Origin: Lunularia cruciata
Lineage: Eukaryota > Streptophyta > Marchantiopsida > Lunulariales > Lunulariaceae
Direction of reading: 5' to 3'
Length of the DNA: 64,000 nucleotides
NCBI GenBank assembly: GCA_948567375.1
Contig: OX419755.1
Coordinates: 67,398,944 to 67,462,943, forward strand
Positions 43,915-56,869 of this stretch are shown one piece after another (the first letter of the stretch is position 1; every line of letters starts with the position of its first letter). The position numbers were made by a program, and so were the translations under genes. The notes under the pieces were generated by a model. The model was not told the DNA's origin. It made no database searches and worked only from the letters and a program-made list of their open reading frames with translations.

Positions 43915-46039
43915 TATCTCTTTTCCATATCCAATAATAACCTCCTTTCTAACTCTCCATCCCATAAGTTTTACATCAAGTTCATCAACTATCATACTTT
44001 GTCTTTTTCTCTCTAGAACACATTGAGTACCTAGTTATGGAGTTCATAGATCAGAGGTTGTATGTAGACCAAGTACTAATAGTTTGAGCTTGATATTTTA
44101 CCCAATCATTGGAACCTTCTAATCCTATTTTTAGTTTTCCTTCTACCAAGTAAGGAAGTAACAAGCTACCTAACCTATCATCATAATACACACTCTTGGT
44201 CTATCAATTATCACCTCCAACATTACCAAGGAAAAATACACATCACACCTAGAAGGAAAGAACTTAAGCGCAATGCACACACACCAATCCAAGCCAATTG
44301 GGCTTACAAATAAGCATGCAAGCACAAAGAGGATCCAAACACATGAATTTAGCAACAACCTTCATTCTTTTGGTGGAATTGAGCTATAGAGTCTCCTTAC
44401 TCTATCCTCAAGCTGATTCCAATATGGATGCCAAGTTGTATCCAATTGTATTTTTGGTGGAGAACTTCTATGCTTTTTGACAAAGAAATCTCTATGAGAC
44501 TTAGATGAGGATAACCTTTTCTATACATCTTGGATTTGGATGCTTTGGGACTCAATAGAAATATTATTGAGATAAGCTTTCTTATACTACAAAGCAAGTC
44601 TCAATCTAATTGCTACAATTTCTTTAGTAGGAACTCAAACTTGGCCAAGCTTTTGAAGCTTCAACCATAATTGAAATCCCTAATTAAGTACTACTCATGA
44701 TTCTTGGCAATTCTTCTTTAGAGTTTTGGTCCAAAAATAAAAATAATTCACACAAACACTCTAGCAACCTAAATCTTCAATTATATTCACAATTGGAAGA
44801 ATTGGCATTCAACTTTTTGCTAAAGGTATAAATCATCTATTGATCTTACAATAGTATTTTCAATAAAGTTTGTTGTCTTAGTTCTTAGTATATATAAAAC
44901 TTTAGTAGCCTAAATTTTTCATAGTAGTTGGTTATGCTTCTATCTAAATCTAGGTGAAATTTGAAGATTTAATTCAATTCCAATCTCTAGATATGGATCA
45001 ATTCCTAAGCTAGGTTAACTTATGAGCTCTACAAACCCAAGTATACTTGATCCAAGACCTTAAATTCCTTATTTGATGAATTCCAATGAAACCTTTCTAT
45101 AGAGGTGTATAATCTAACCACCAACATTATACAAAAATTGTATGAGCTTATTCAAACCAGAACTTGAGAAATGACCAAAATCTCCAACCTAATCACAATC
45201 TTCTTCCCCAACACTTGGATCTATAAAGCTCCAAACTCAATTGATCAGATATGATTCAATATTGACTCAAACATGCAATTTATTATGCTCAATATCTCCA
45301 TCACTATAAATACTCTCTAACCCCTCTAATAGATCATAAAAAGATACACTAATACTCCCAAAATTCTCCAATTTGTTCACTAGGGTATGAATTCAACCCT
45401 CCTTGTTTCAATTATGCATAAATCCATCAAAATTTTGATAAATCTCTTTGTTGTTGTCTTTAAATCATAGCCTTTCAGCTATGCTCTCTAACCGTAGTCT
45501 CCCCTTCCCAAATGCACTTCTTGAACTCTATCAATTTCTTGAAAACCTCTAGACTTCCCTTGTTGGGATCCAATCTGTTGTAATTTTATCACTTAGCCTC
45601 TTGTTTTTGACAAATGGAACTCACAACTCCCCCTTGAGACCCTTGAACAAGATTTAGCCACTTTGCTCCTATAATAGTATGTAAAATTTCAAGTTGTAGA
45701 CCTACTCATAAGTAAGCACAGGAAGAACAATTGGATCCATGCTCTCTATCATTGACTCCATGAATGCAACCTTGAATTGCACTACAATCCAAACCCAAAG
45801 TGGACCACAATATAGAATCTAAAGCTTGATGGGAAAAGAGTTTGGGAATGGTAGATTGGGAGCATGGGATATCTCTTACTCAAGTGCTTCCTTCAACGCT
45901 CTAGCACTCATGCTCTACTATAACTCTCACTCTCCATGTCTTCTTCTTGCTTGAGACTCCTAAAACTAAAATACACACCATCTATCAAGTCTCCACCACT
46001 TATATACAGAAGCACACTCAAAGGGACAAGACCATAATT
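43915..46039. other. AT-rich stretch without recognisable gene
   Basis: Short broken frames on both strands; no domain recognised. It ends in a (TA)n microsatellite. Decayed transposon sequence is likely but not shown. Confidence 0.35.

Positions 46040-46043
<4 letters not shown>

Positions 46044-46084
<41 letters not shown>
46044..46084. repeat. (TA)n microsatellite
   Basis: About 20 TA units without interruption. The apparent YIYIYI frame across it is a by-product. Confidence 0.95.
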
Positions 46085-46088
<4 letters not shown>

Positions 46089-46239
46089 CATATAGCAATT
46101 ACTCAACAATGGGATTCATCCTACAATTTACTTCATCAATGTGGAGATTAATTATAGTAAACTCCTTTTTCACTAGTTATGTACACCACAACACGACATT
46201 GTCCTATCAATAGGTGGACTAGAGTTGATTTTTATGTTA

Positions 46240-48768
46240 TATCTACATTTAAAGAGATATTGATGTGATTATGCATGCAAAGGTCTTCAATACATTAGAT
46301 CTTGGTGTTCAACAGACCAAGGTGAAGGCTATTATATGTATTTCTTGGCCTATGGATGTGAGTAGAATGCAATCATTCCTTAGGTTTGCAAACTTCTATC
46401 ACCAATGTATTAGAGGATTTCATGTCATTACCAAGGCATTGATAAAAATTGACCAAGCTTGCATATGAGTTATGTTAGGGAGATGAGTAGGAAAGGGGTT
46501 TTTATAGAGCTCAAGGAGAGGTTGATATTTGCCCCTATTCTTAGGAGACCAATTAGAAGAAGACCATTCTAGGTTTGTATTGACTGGAGTATGTTGGGGC
46601 TTAAAGTGGTGCTCACCTAGTAGGATGATGAGGAGAAGGAGTTTGTGGTGGCCTCCGCTAGTTTCTCCAACAATTTAGTGGAGGCAAAGTATAGTTCATA
46701 TGAGAGAGAGTGCTTGGCAACAATGTGGATAATAGCATATTTTGATATTTAATTTTTGGTGACTCTTTCACTCTCATCACTGATCATCAACCATTGAAGT
46801 GGTTGATAGAGTTCGATAAGCTTGCAAGGAAGCTTGCACAATGGGCTCTAATTTTACAAGAGTATGATTTTATAATTGTTGGCAGACTTGGAGTGGTGAA
46901 CCATGATGCAATTGGGTTGAATGGAAACCCATGTTCTAGCTAGTATGATCAAACTAGAGCACATTGGCATGGTGAGACAAATGAGGTGATGGTGCCAAGT
47001 TGGCATGCATTCTACCTTTTTATGTATACTTTCTGAAGCTTTGATGGTATCTCTCTTGACACATATAGGAGAGTTATTGAGGTCACATATCTGGAAGATG
47101 GAGATATTGGTATAAGTCAATGAGGCATTTATAATGATGTCTTAGTGATGGATTATTTTCACACTGGTGTTAGGGTAGCACAATTGGTGCCAAGGAGAGA
47201 AACTATGTCCTTTAACAAGGGAAGTAATTTAGATTAGAGTGCAAACACCTTCTTTGTATATGGGTGGATAGTAGAATGCAAGTAGTACCACTTCCATCTC
47301 AAAGACTATAGTTGGTATGTCATGCTCATGAGGAGCTAGGAAATTTTGAAGTAAAGTGTACATATAGCTTACTTTAGAGTCATTATTGGTGGTGTGGTAT
47401 ACAAACTAATGTATAGCAATTTGTTGCCAAACATATGGTTTGTGACCAAGTTAGAGCATCATTTAATGCTCACATGCCACAATTACACCCATTACCTATC
47501 ATGGGCTTAGGTTACTATTGGAGTTTGGATTTTACTAGACTTTATTGGATTTTACTATCTCACAATCAATAGTAAGAGTCCTCACTATTAATTATGAGAC
47601 ATCATTGGTATGTTTTAGTTATGGCGGAGCACTTCTCCAAGTGGATTGAATTGGTGGTACTTCTTGACAAGTCCAATGAAGGAACAACTTACTCATTCCT
47701 TAATTGGATTCTTAATCATTTTGGTGCACCAACTTAGGTTTTGACTGATAAAGGTATAGAGTTCTTGCAAAATTTTTTGGTGGTGTAATAAGGCCTTTTT
47801 ATGACCATACCACCTCACCTTAAGGCATATGGTTTAGCAAAGAGTGGTTCAAATGGTGAAAAGAGGATTGCATTAGTAGGGTTTGTAGATAGGTCACTTG
47901 GGAGATTAGGAATCCAATTACCTTGGTTGGCCATGGGCTATCAATTCAGCCAACAAGCCTCCTTAGCATCCTCATCTCCTTACTTTCCACTCTATGGACA
48001 AGATCTAGATTTACCTATAGCTATTTGTCTTGACGCTACTGTAGTTTTGGACCTAGATGATCTAGACGGATAGATGAGCACATGTTCTCAATGGGTAGAG
48101 ACCTTTCAAAGAGTGATGCTAATGGCCTTTGAGAACTCAGCCATTTCTCAATGTAGGGATACCTTATGCTATGCTACTATTTGAGAATAAGATTATAGAC
48201 CCTAAATCCATCAATTTCATTTGGATGATTATGTGTGTCTACAATAGACTACACCAACAACACTTGATGTGACTATAGGCCACACTATCTTGAGAATGCA
48301 TGAGATTTTGCCTTCTTGAGTTTTCATGTTGGAAGGAGATGATGGTGTTTTTTGGATCATGTGTGCAATTTTTCACCATGCCACCTCCCAAACATTGATG
48401 GTACTATGGACCCAACCTTGGCAGTTGTACATATATGCTTATGATGTATGTTATGTGCTATTTCAATGAAGCTACTATTATGTTAGTGTGTGACAGTTAT
48501 TATGTTGAGGGGATGGCATATGGCATGTTTGACTCCTCTTTTCATGGTGATTCCTCAAGGACAATGGCTATGTCTTCCATGTACTTGACCTATAGCTAGT
48601 TCACTCTTTATGTGATATAGGTTGCAGATAAGTGATTAATGATGGGGCTTAATAGCACCCAGCCTCTTGATCTTTGCTCACCATAGGGCCTATCATATAC
48701 TTGGAGTAGATGGCTATCTAGAGTTAGAGTGACCTAACCACCAACTAGGGGGACTTATGGAGGGAGCA
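46240..48768 (+). pseudogene. Gypsy fragment G: RT end, RNase H, integrase
   Basis: Frames in order are TKVKAIICISWPMDVSRMQSFLRFANFYHQCIRGF (end of RT, 46265-46468) and ITDHQPLKWLIEFDKLARKLAQWALILQEYDF (RNase H, about 46780-46880). Integrase follows: CDQVRASFNA (zinc finger, 47445), LVMAEHFSKWIELV (47620), VLTDKGIEFLQNF (47740) and HLKAYGLAKSG (47817), where the catalytic Glu of GLAE has become Lys. Stops are frequent. It ends at a GGAGGGAGCAAT tract followed by a probable LTR start. Confidence 0.83.
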
Positions 48769-49440
48769 ATTGTGATACTTTAGAGTTTATGACTTTTGTA
48801 TGAGTTGTGCTTCTATAGTGTATGGTGCTTCTATAGTGTATGATATTGATAACAATGTATGTTGGTAGCAATGTATATATGCATTATAGCTATCACAACA
48901 TTTGCAACACCAAAGTTATTTTGCTTGGATGTTGGAATGATAGTCTTGGTGGTCAGATTTATATTAATAGTTGCATAGAGACTACTTAGTGGCAGCAAGA
49001 TTTTGTATTATAGCTATTGATTACACCGTAGGACCCATTGTCACTTGCATATCAAATGTGCCATTAGTGATGCCATTAGGGTTAGAGATCTATGTTCAAC
49101 AGAGGGGTATACCTTTGATGTGCAGCTCCAAAGAGCTCATTTCTTTGATGTTGAGCCTTCAAGTTCATGGCTATGGTGGATAGAGGCTAGCATGCATTAC
49201 TTGTAATCTCTTTTCTAGAGTGGATGTTGTTTGATTGCAATCTATGCTTGATTGTTGGTAGATTGTTGAGTGGAAGATCAAGTTCAGATCCAATTTGAGT
49301 GTAATTCAAGTGGAAGAGCAAACTAGTTATTGTGGTACTTTAGAGTTTATGTATGAATTTTGTATGAGTTGTGCTTCTATTTTGTATGATGTTGATAATG
49401 ATGTATGTTATCTAGTGATGTATATACATATGGAACAAAT
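48769..49440 (+). repeat. Probable 3' LTR of G with an internal direct repeat
   Basis: TGTGATACTTTAGAGTTTATG at 48769 follows the purine tract. A second copy of this start (TGTGGTACTTTAGAG) lies at about 49329, and both are followed by tgtatgagttgtgcttcta and an 'aatgatgtatgtt'-type block. The right LTR end is not defined. Confidence 0.5.
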
Positions 49441-49559
49441 AGAAAAAAAATTAGTGTTAGCATGTCTTGACTTATTGCAAATCGTGCACTATATTATTTG
49501 GTTGGGCATGAAAGAGGTTTCCACCTTTCTTTCATCCCAACCAACAATACTTTGAAGTT

Positions 49560-50260
49560 GGCAAACTCCTAAATGAGCTCCTTCATCTTTGTACCCAATT
49601 GAGTAGAGGTTTTTGGAGTGACAACCTCATTTGGTCTCTAAGTACTCCTTTTCTCCTTCCTTTTCTCCTTCTTGTCTTTGAATGAAGGTGGCTCCAAAGA
49701 AGATGTTATATTGGACAATTCCAAAGACAAAGAAGGTGACCTTTGTGTTGATCTTTCTTTGGTTTCTTTGTACTTTGTCCTTCAATTTCAAAACAAAGGA
49801 GGTGACCTTTGTGTTGACCTTTTCTTTGGTTTCTCTGTACTTTGTCCTTGATGTTGCATACTCAAAGGTTCAACCAAGCTGATATGTACAACTCTGTAGA
49901 CTTTACTACCTTGGCCAAAGTGTCATGTTCTCATTCCTTGATAAAGATCCAAAATTCTATGGATATTCCTCCTAGGAACCATGCAACCACTTGTGCATCC
50001 AATTATCTTAGGATAGCACCTTTTTTGGGGTACTTTCCTTAGGAGGATTTGAAACCTTCCCATGTAGTCATGTAGTTTTTCATTCATTTTTTGCTCCAAG
50101 ATGTTGAGTGTAGCAAATACATTTGCCTCATAGTCTAGCTCTTGGAATTGGTCAAGGAATTTTGCTATTAACTATTGGCCAATCTACCATATTAGTAGGG
50201 TTTTGGCTTATATGAGTGTCCTAGTTCATGGCTTTCTTTCTTAAGAGCTTAGAAAGATTC
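49560..50260 (-). pseudogene. Gypsy gag fragment H (minus)
   Basis: Minus-strand frames encode EEVPNTFMKKFEVIFVVNKED, then FLDQFQELDYEANVFATLNI and LEQKMNEKLHDYMGRFQ. These are the gag core in the same general order as A2 gag. A basic region with a 66-bp in-frame duplication (49725-49856) follows. Stops and shifts are present. It is not clearly joined to G, which runs the other way. Confidence 0.72.
49725..49856. repeat. 66-bp tandem duplication in gag fragment H
   Basis: Two units share gaggtgacctttgtgttga and ttctttggtttct...actttgtcctt. The 66-bp period is 22 codons, so it keeps the gag frame. Confidence 0.8.
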
Positions 50261-50343
50261 AAAGTTGATCAACATGTGCATCTTCTTTGTTCACTACAAA
50301 GATTACCTCAAATTTCTTCATGAAAGTGTTTGGAACTTCCTCC

Positions 50344-50763
50344 TCATCCTTCTACTTGAATTATTAATAGCTCTCTTGTATGAAGGGTGCATGATTTGCC
50401 ATCAAAAGGAAGTGGGAAGACACCAAAAGTGGGGATGGAATTTGTCCGAGAAAAGTAAAATAAATCAAAATTAGGTACCCAACTAGGGAAGCACTCTTCT
50501 TCATCAATGGTAGACCAAGATTTTTCATGATCTAATTCCTTGAAATTTGGCAAGTAAGTTTTTGTATCATACTTGCTTGAATAAACTTTGTACTCAAGAT
50601 CTAGGTCTCTGGGGAAGAGCTTGCAAGGTACCAATGGTAAGTATTCTTCTCTTTTACCCAAACCCAAAGAAGAGACTTGTAAACATATGTCCTTATAATC
50701 TTCTTGAACTTGTACCCCAAAGACTTCTTCCTCTCCTTGTTTCAAAAGGTATGCTTTTATCAC
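50344..50763 (-). CDS. Unrecognised 139-codon ORF upstream of gag fragment H
   Basis: A clean minus-strand frame starting MIKAYLLKQGEEEVFG, rich in aromatic residues near the end (FPSWVPNFDLFYFSRTN). It sits where an element H gag leader or N-terminal extension would lie and runs in the same direction. I do not recognise the protein. It could be an N-terminal gag extension of a retroelement rather than a host gene. Confidence 0.35.
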   Translation of the reverse strand: MIKAYLLKQGEEEVFGVQVQEDYKDICLQVSSLGLGKREEYLPLVPCKLFPRDLDLEYKVYSSKYDTKTYLPNFKELDHEKSWSTIDEEECFPSWVPNFDLFYFSRTNSIPTFGVFPLPFDGKSCTLHTRELLIIQVEG

Positions 50764-53068
50764 ATTAGATTGAAAAGAAGAAGTTGGCTTAGTTTGAATC
50801 TAGAACAACTATCATGGGATATTCTTGAATCCAAACCTACCTTTTTGGTGAGATAGATTCCAAAGGGCTAATTTGGTTTTTTCATTGTTTTTCTCTCAAG
50901 ATTAGTAAATTCTTCTTGAGCTTTTTGCTTTTGGGCAATATACCTTTCAACCTCACACTTCTAACATCTTTGGAAAACTCTCAAGTCATAAGGAGTGGAT
51001 GTCCCTCGGTATTGGATTCATTACCTCATGTTACTTCATATCTAGCCACTCTAAGGAGTGTATCACTGAACATGGTTCCAAAACATATATAATGAATCAA
51101 TGTCATCTGAACACTAGTAAAGTCAATAAGAACATATCATTCTCTCAAAGACATAGGTAAAAGATGATTAAAAATGAAGGGAAGTATCACTATGTGGAAG
51201 TTTGTTCTATTCAACCTCTTGGGTAAGAACTACTCCTAAAAGAGTGCAGTAGCATCCCTTTGGCACACTACAAAAAGGGAAAACTAAAGATCACTTTAAG
51301 TACAAATAGATTCCAAACTAATTGTAAATGTGATGGCTCACTTCACCCCAAAGGCCCTTCCACTCCAAAGTCTTGACTACAAGGATGCATATTAACCATC
51401 CTTGAATGCACAACTCTAAAGGAATCTTTGCATTGGCCAAATACATTTGCCTTTTGATTTTGTGGTACTCTTAATGCTTCAAATCCAAATTGACTCCTCA
51501 ATGCATTGATTCCTTTCTTTGGATCCCTCAAAAATCATACATGTTGATCAAGTACAAGTATAACCTTTTACTCAAGCGGTATCTAAGTAGAAAGGCAAAG
51601 ATCTTGAACGGTATCTAAGTAGAAAGGCAAAGATCAGACAAGTATAAAGGCAAGAAAACTACAAATGCTACAAAGACTTGGAAATCCTAAGTTCACCCAA
51701 ATTCAAAAGAAACATTTGTACAAAAAGTGAAATCAATCAATATGCACTTGGCTTTATAGGTAAATTCATTAGTCCTCCTTCAATGACCAAATAGTGAGTG
51801 AACAATCACACTTTTTGCACATGCAAATAATGCATTTGGCAAGTAGTCCTTTTCCACACATGCAAAGTCACTATCAAATGCAAATGGTTTCTATTGAATG
51901 TGAACCATCTCCATTGAATATGAATGGTCATTGGTAGCAATTCTTTATCTTGATGGTGGCATATTCAATTTTTTGTATGATCTTTGTCTTTGAAGTACTC
52001 GTGTACAAACATTGTTCAGACTGAAGTTCTTTCAAGCCAAAGTTTTTTTTACTTCGTTATCCTTTGTCTTTGCTCATTGTTCTAATTCAACATTTTTCCT
52101 TAAGATTGCCTTTGGTTTTGGGTTCTTCTATTCCTTCCTTTATATAAATAAACATAATTCCAAAGATAATTCAACTAAGAATTTTTCCTTCCTAAATAGT
52201 AAATTATTCTATCCTATCCTCACAAACAAAAGTGAAATAAATAAAAAAAGAGCAAATTGTAAAATTGTGTGCAGCATAGATACCAACCATTTAAAACAGT
52301 TTTGGACTTAATAGAGTCTTTATCCAAGTACTCTTCAATCATGTCCAAATTTTCCATCATCTTGTTATTGCGAGCCATTTTAGAAATAAGTTGGGCAAAG
52401 AAATAGTATATAATGTGCAAAGTACACAAAAAAGTATTTTCACTCGTAAACACTATCACAACAATTGTATGGAGCTTTGTGAAGTCCGTTAGTGGTGGGA
52501 AAATTTGTTATGCTTAATGTTAAGGATTAAAAGAAGATTTTAGGATACTTCTAGAATCTTCTTACTTTATTATAAGAAGATAAAAGAAAAATTATAATAG
52601 AGTCTTTATCCAAGTACTCTTCAATCATGTCCAAATTTGCCATCATCTTGTTATTGCGAGCCATTTTAGAAATAAGTTGTGCAAAGAAATGGTATATAAT
52701 GTGCAAAGTACACAAAAAAAAGTGATTTCACTTGTAAACACTATCACAACAATTGTATGGAGATTTGTGAAGTCCATTAGTGGTGGTAAAATTTATTATG
52801 TTTAATGTTAAGGATTAAAAGAAGATTTTAGGATCCTTCTAGAATCTTCTTACTTTATTATAAGAAGCTAAAAGAAAAATAACAAAAAACAACTTAACAA
52901 CTTTGAGAAAAAGAACTTAAAGATAAAAAAAATACATAAGATAACTAAAGAATGTGAAGACCATATCAAACTATACAAGGACAAAAACTAAGATATTAAT
53001 GAGACTAAGCTTCAATACTATAATTAGGAAATTATCATGGTACAATTAGAGCTATGTAAGTCAAATGA
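50764..53068. other. AT-rich intervening stretch
   Basis: No coding domain recognised. It contains a ~34-bp duplication (cggtatctaagtagaaaggcaaagatc at 51578 and 51609) and the 286-bp tandem duplication described separately. Confidence 0.4.
52311..52880. repeat. 286-bp tandem duplication
   Basis: Units 52311-52596 and 52597-52880 are nearly identical from 'atagagtctttatcc' to 'ataagaag.taaaagaaaaa', with a few substitutions and A-run length changes. They are much closer to each other than other repeats in the window, so this duplication is recent. Confidence 0.92.
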
Positions 53069-53073
53069 TTTAT

Positions 53074-56000
53074 TGTGGTACCTACATTTTTTGTTTTTTT
53101 TAAATAAAGAAGAAGAAGTGTATAGAGAAGTCGGATTGCGCCTGTATGACCAAAGAAGGCGAAGAAAAGAGTCTTCGAGATGAAACCCGAGGTAATGTGG
53201 CTTTGGGTCATAAGGCAAAGTACTTGGACTTGCCTTGTCAGCATACAACCCAAAGTCGACTTTGGGTCAAGACGTGAAGAAGAACCCGAAGATAAAGACG
53301 GAGAGAGAGAGACTTCGTATTGGGCGGCACAAGCGGATCCAAAGAACTTGTAACAAAATTCTTTGGAGTCGGCGCAATCAAGAAAGTACGGAGGAAGAAA
53401 GTATTGACCTCGGGAGCAAGAACTTCTTGATGACAGGCAACAACTTCACCGAATCAAAAATTTGAGAGGAGGAGACACAAAAGAGTGGCTGATTGGCATA
53501 GGACTATAAAATTACACATTGCGCAAGAAGAAGGAGCAATGTCCAGTTGCTACCCGGTGCCTATTCAGAGTCAACCCAAAGTAATGCAAATTGCAAATCC
53601 GCAGGAAGAGGAGTGGGTTAGGATTTCGGGGACAATCTTCCACAAGAGAAAAGTGAGGAAGCACACAATAGCATCGAAAGTGAGCAAGCAGAGTGCAGTG
53701 AGAGGGCTTGCAATTTGTTGATTAGAAGTAATAGCGCGGATCTAAGTCTTGACAAGACTTTGTATCATGTTCTTGGCCTAGAACTGGAATTTCAGTTTTC
53801 TAGGTTTCATGGTAGAAATTGCAGCAAGCAATTGCAAGGATGGGCCAAAGCATGAAGGGAAGAGAGGGAATCCCGCTCGATGGATAGAGGCGGATTGGAG
53901 AGTAGTGTTGGGAAGGGAAGCTGGAGAGGTAGGAGGTACCACCTTATATCAGAAGTGTGATGCTTCAGAGAGACTACCAAAGTAAGGAAGTTGTTCAATT
54001 GACTCCGCACTAAGAATGGGTATAAGGTGGATAGTTATAGAGACCCTGAGCGGAGAGTAATTGTAAGCACAATGATGGCTATGTTCAAACCACAGCAAAC
54101 CACCTATGTTACTATGCAACAGGCAGTGTTCTTTAACCAAATGTTTGCAAGAGAGGCAGTAGATTGGGCAAAATGCCTGCATCAAAGAGTGGAGCAGATG
54201 ATTTTAGGATAGAGAATGGATATGCCACCACATTATTTTGTGCCATTCACAAGGCACTTTTATTTTGGGTTGAACTTACTGACTTTGGAAGAGCAAAGTC
54301 AAATGCGGTTGCACTTTCATCCAGATTTGCGCAAGGAAGCCAACGCAGATGAGCGATATTATATGGAGAGAGTGCAAGAGGGGGATAGGTACTACAAAGA
54401 GAGTGGGAGAGAAAAGATCATAGCAATTGACCTTCCAAGGGCGCAAAAGAGGACCAAGCTTGAGAGTTGTGTTGCGACAATACAACCCCAGAAAGTTCCA
54501 AAGCTTAACCCGACGGCGGTGATAGTGAAGATGAAGGAAGTCGTGCAGGAAGAAGAAGAATCGGAAGGAGAAACCGAATTGAAGGAAGGAGTGTCAGGCA
54601 AAGAAGAGGAGTATACGCTACAAAGCAAATAATCAAGTAGCGACAGCAAAGGTGAAGTGGAGGTTCAGCAAGTGATACAGCCAATGAAAGAGGTCGGAAG
54701 GCTGAGTCCCGAAGTTTCCATGATGGAATGGGGCAGTGAGAAGAAGAAAGGAGAAGACGGCAAAGCACAACCTCAAGCTGCAAAGCGTGACAATGGCCTG
54801 AGTGTATCTGCAATGGGGCCTAGTAACCTTACTCGGAAAGAGGGAGAAAGTTTTGAGGAGGAAACTTTGAAGGTGCAAAGATCTCGACTTCGGGGCAAGG
54901 TACCAAATGTAGAAGAGTCGGAACCCAAAGTCCGAGCCGAGGATGCAAAGTGCAAAGGAGTGGACTATTTGTCCAAGGTGGTATGCCCGTTGTTGACAAT
55001 GTTGCAGCAGAAGAAGATGGAGATGATAAGTGCAAAGCTTGACATACCAGATGAATTAGCAGTGGTAAAAACCTAGAGTGTCAAAACCTCGTTGTTCCAA
55101 AGTAAGCTGACAAGAGTGGAGATAGGGGTTGAAGAACTTTGGGTTGAGGAGGTTCTTTGGAGTAAGCACTTCAAGGCGACAAGGGAAGAGTTGGTAAAGA
55201 ATCGTGAGATGAAGTGAAGGAGATGATTGTGATGATTGCGGGATTAAAAGGAGAACTTGCAGCGGTGTGTGTCAAATTGATACACTCCAAGGCAATTGCT
55301 GCAGTGATGGAGCAAGAGTTGGAGAGCCTTAAGAAGAGGGCAGTGGAGAAAGATCAGGCCTGGCAACGAGAGTTGACGGAGCATAGTAGAGAAGAAGATC
55401 GGTTGAGAGGGTTGATGCAAGAGGCAAAGGAACAACTCTTTGTACATCAGAGGGAGAAGGAAGCATTAAAAGCTGAATTTGAAGATGAGCTTTAGATGTA
55501 TCATAGTGAATTGGACAAAGAGAGGAAGAAGGAGAAGTTTACGGTGGTGGAAGAAACTAGTGACGTAAAAGGTGTCATCAATGAAATTAAGGCCATGCTA
55601 AGTACAAAAGTGGAATGTAAACTCGAAGAGGTAAGGTTGCATGAGCTAAAGTTGCTAGTGCAGGAGACGCGCAAGAGGAAGGTGAAGGATACCGAATTAA
55701 ATATTCTCTTAATCCGGCTAGGAGATCGTGTAGATAGGAAGATGTTGGAGATGGGGTACAATGTGTGTCTCAGACTAGACCTTATGAGGACGGAGTTAGC
55801 TAAACTTTGTAGTGAGGTAGAAGAAGTACGAAGACCCAAAGTAAGAGAGGTAGGAGTGCAGGTGTCTTCGGATTTGACATTTGACACTTTAGAGAAGAGT
55901 GGGTCGGGAGATAGAGATTTAGAAAGGTTAACTATGATAGGAATTGCATATCAAGAAGGAGAAGTGGTAGAAGTAGTGAAGGAATTGGTAGAATCAGATA

Positions 56001-56869
56001 TACCCGAAGAAGGAGAAGTGATAGGAAGATCATCGGGTTTGAAAGCCGATGACGAAGTAGACATTGGATTGGATTAATAAAAAATTTGAGATTTGAAGAG
56101 GCAGATATGAAGAAGTGCATTGCCATTTTGGATTTGCAAGTTTGTAGAGTTGTTAGGAAACAATTTTTTTGTTAGAACTGTCAATTGCTTCACTGTTTAA
56201 GAGTGGCATTCGCAATATTATGTTGTTCAATGCTCATAATTTCTAAGAATAGATAAAGCAAAGTGCTGTGAAGTAGTGCTCGTCGCTTGAGCTTGATTCC
56301 AAGTATCAATGTTATGTTGTGTTTGTGAGTGTGTGGAGAGATTCAATGTGCAAGTCAATATGCTTGTTGGATGTTGGATTCTGCAACCTTGATCTTCATT
56401 CTATGTGTTTGATCCTGAGTGAAGTGCAATTTGAGCAATGCTTTGAAAGATCTGAGAGGAATTGTAGTGTTGGTAGTATTTTGCATTTGTGAGTGCAGCG
56501 CAAAGTTGATGTGAAGCAATTTTGATCGAGGAAGTTGTGCCTTCAATGGAGAGGTGGAACACAATTTCGAGGTGAAGTCGTTTTGTAGTGAAGTGCCGTT
56601 TTTTGGGAGAGCCTCAATCATCACAATCAAGATTGTTTGGAAATATTTGATGGAGTTGTGATTACGGAATGCTAATTTGTGAAAAGACTGTGAGTCAGTG
56701 CTTGTTACTCTCTTTTGGGTGTGGTTTCTACCTAAGAGACTAAAGAAGAACTCAAGAAGAACTGCAATTGTTACTTTGCTTTGTATTTGACCAATTCTGA
56801 ATTGTATCTATGTGGGAACAAACTTTACTTACCCGATTACCGCAAAGTGATATTTTTCGGGTTGTCACA
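53074..56869 (+). mobile_element. Family A single LTR (A4), 3796 bp, divergent subfamily
   Basis: Starts TGTGGTACCTACA, ends GGTTGTCACA, with perfect tttat duplications (53069-53073, 56870-56874). The first ~180 bp and last ~700 bp match A2/A3 closely, while the middle differs strongly in DNA but keeps the same protein layout. No internal region is present, so it is a solo LTR. Confidence 0.93.
53485..56077 (+). pseudogene. U3-encoded ORF in A4
   Basis: Main open blocks: 53485-53721, 54027-54212, 54216-54632, 54657-55076, 55214-55495 and 55496-56077. The last two are in one frame with a single stop between. Conserved with A2/A3 are QAVFFNQMFAREAVDWAKCLHQ, MPPHYFVPFTRHFYFGLNLL, then an acidic linker. 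A coiled coil follows (EQELESLKKRAVEKDQAWQRE). The tail contains VGVQVSSDLTFDTLEKSGSGD and ends DDEVDIGLD. It shows that the protein layout is shared between diverged subfamilies. Confidence 0.78.

Noticed and set aside
45947-46213. ORF with a YIYIYI repeat
   Set aside because: It is only the translation of the (TA)n microsatellite.
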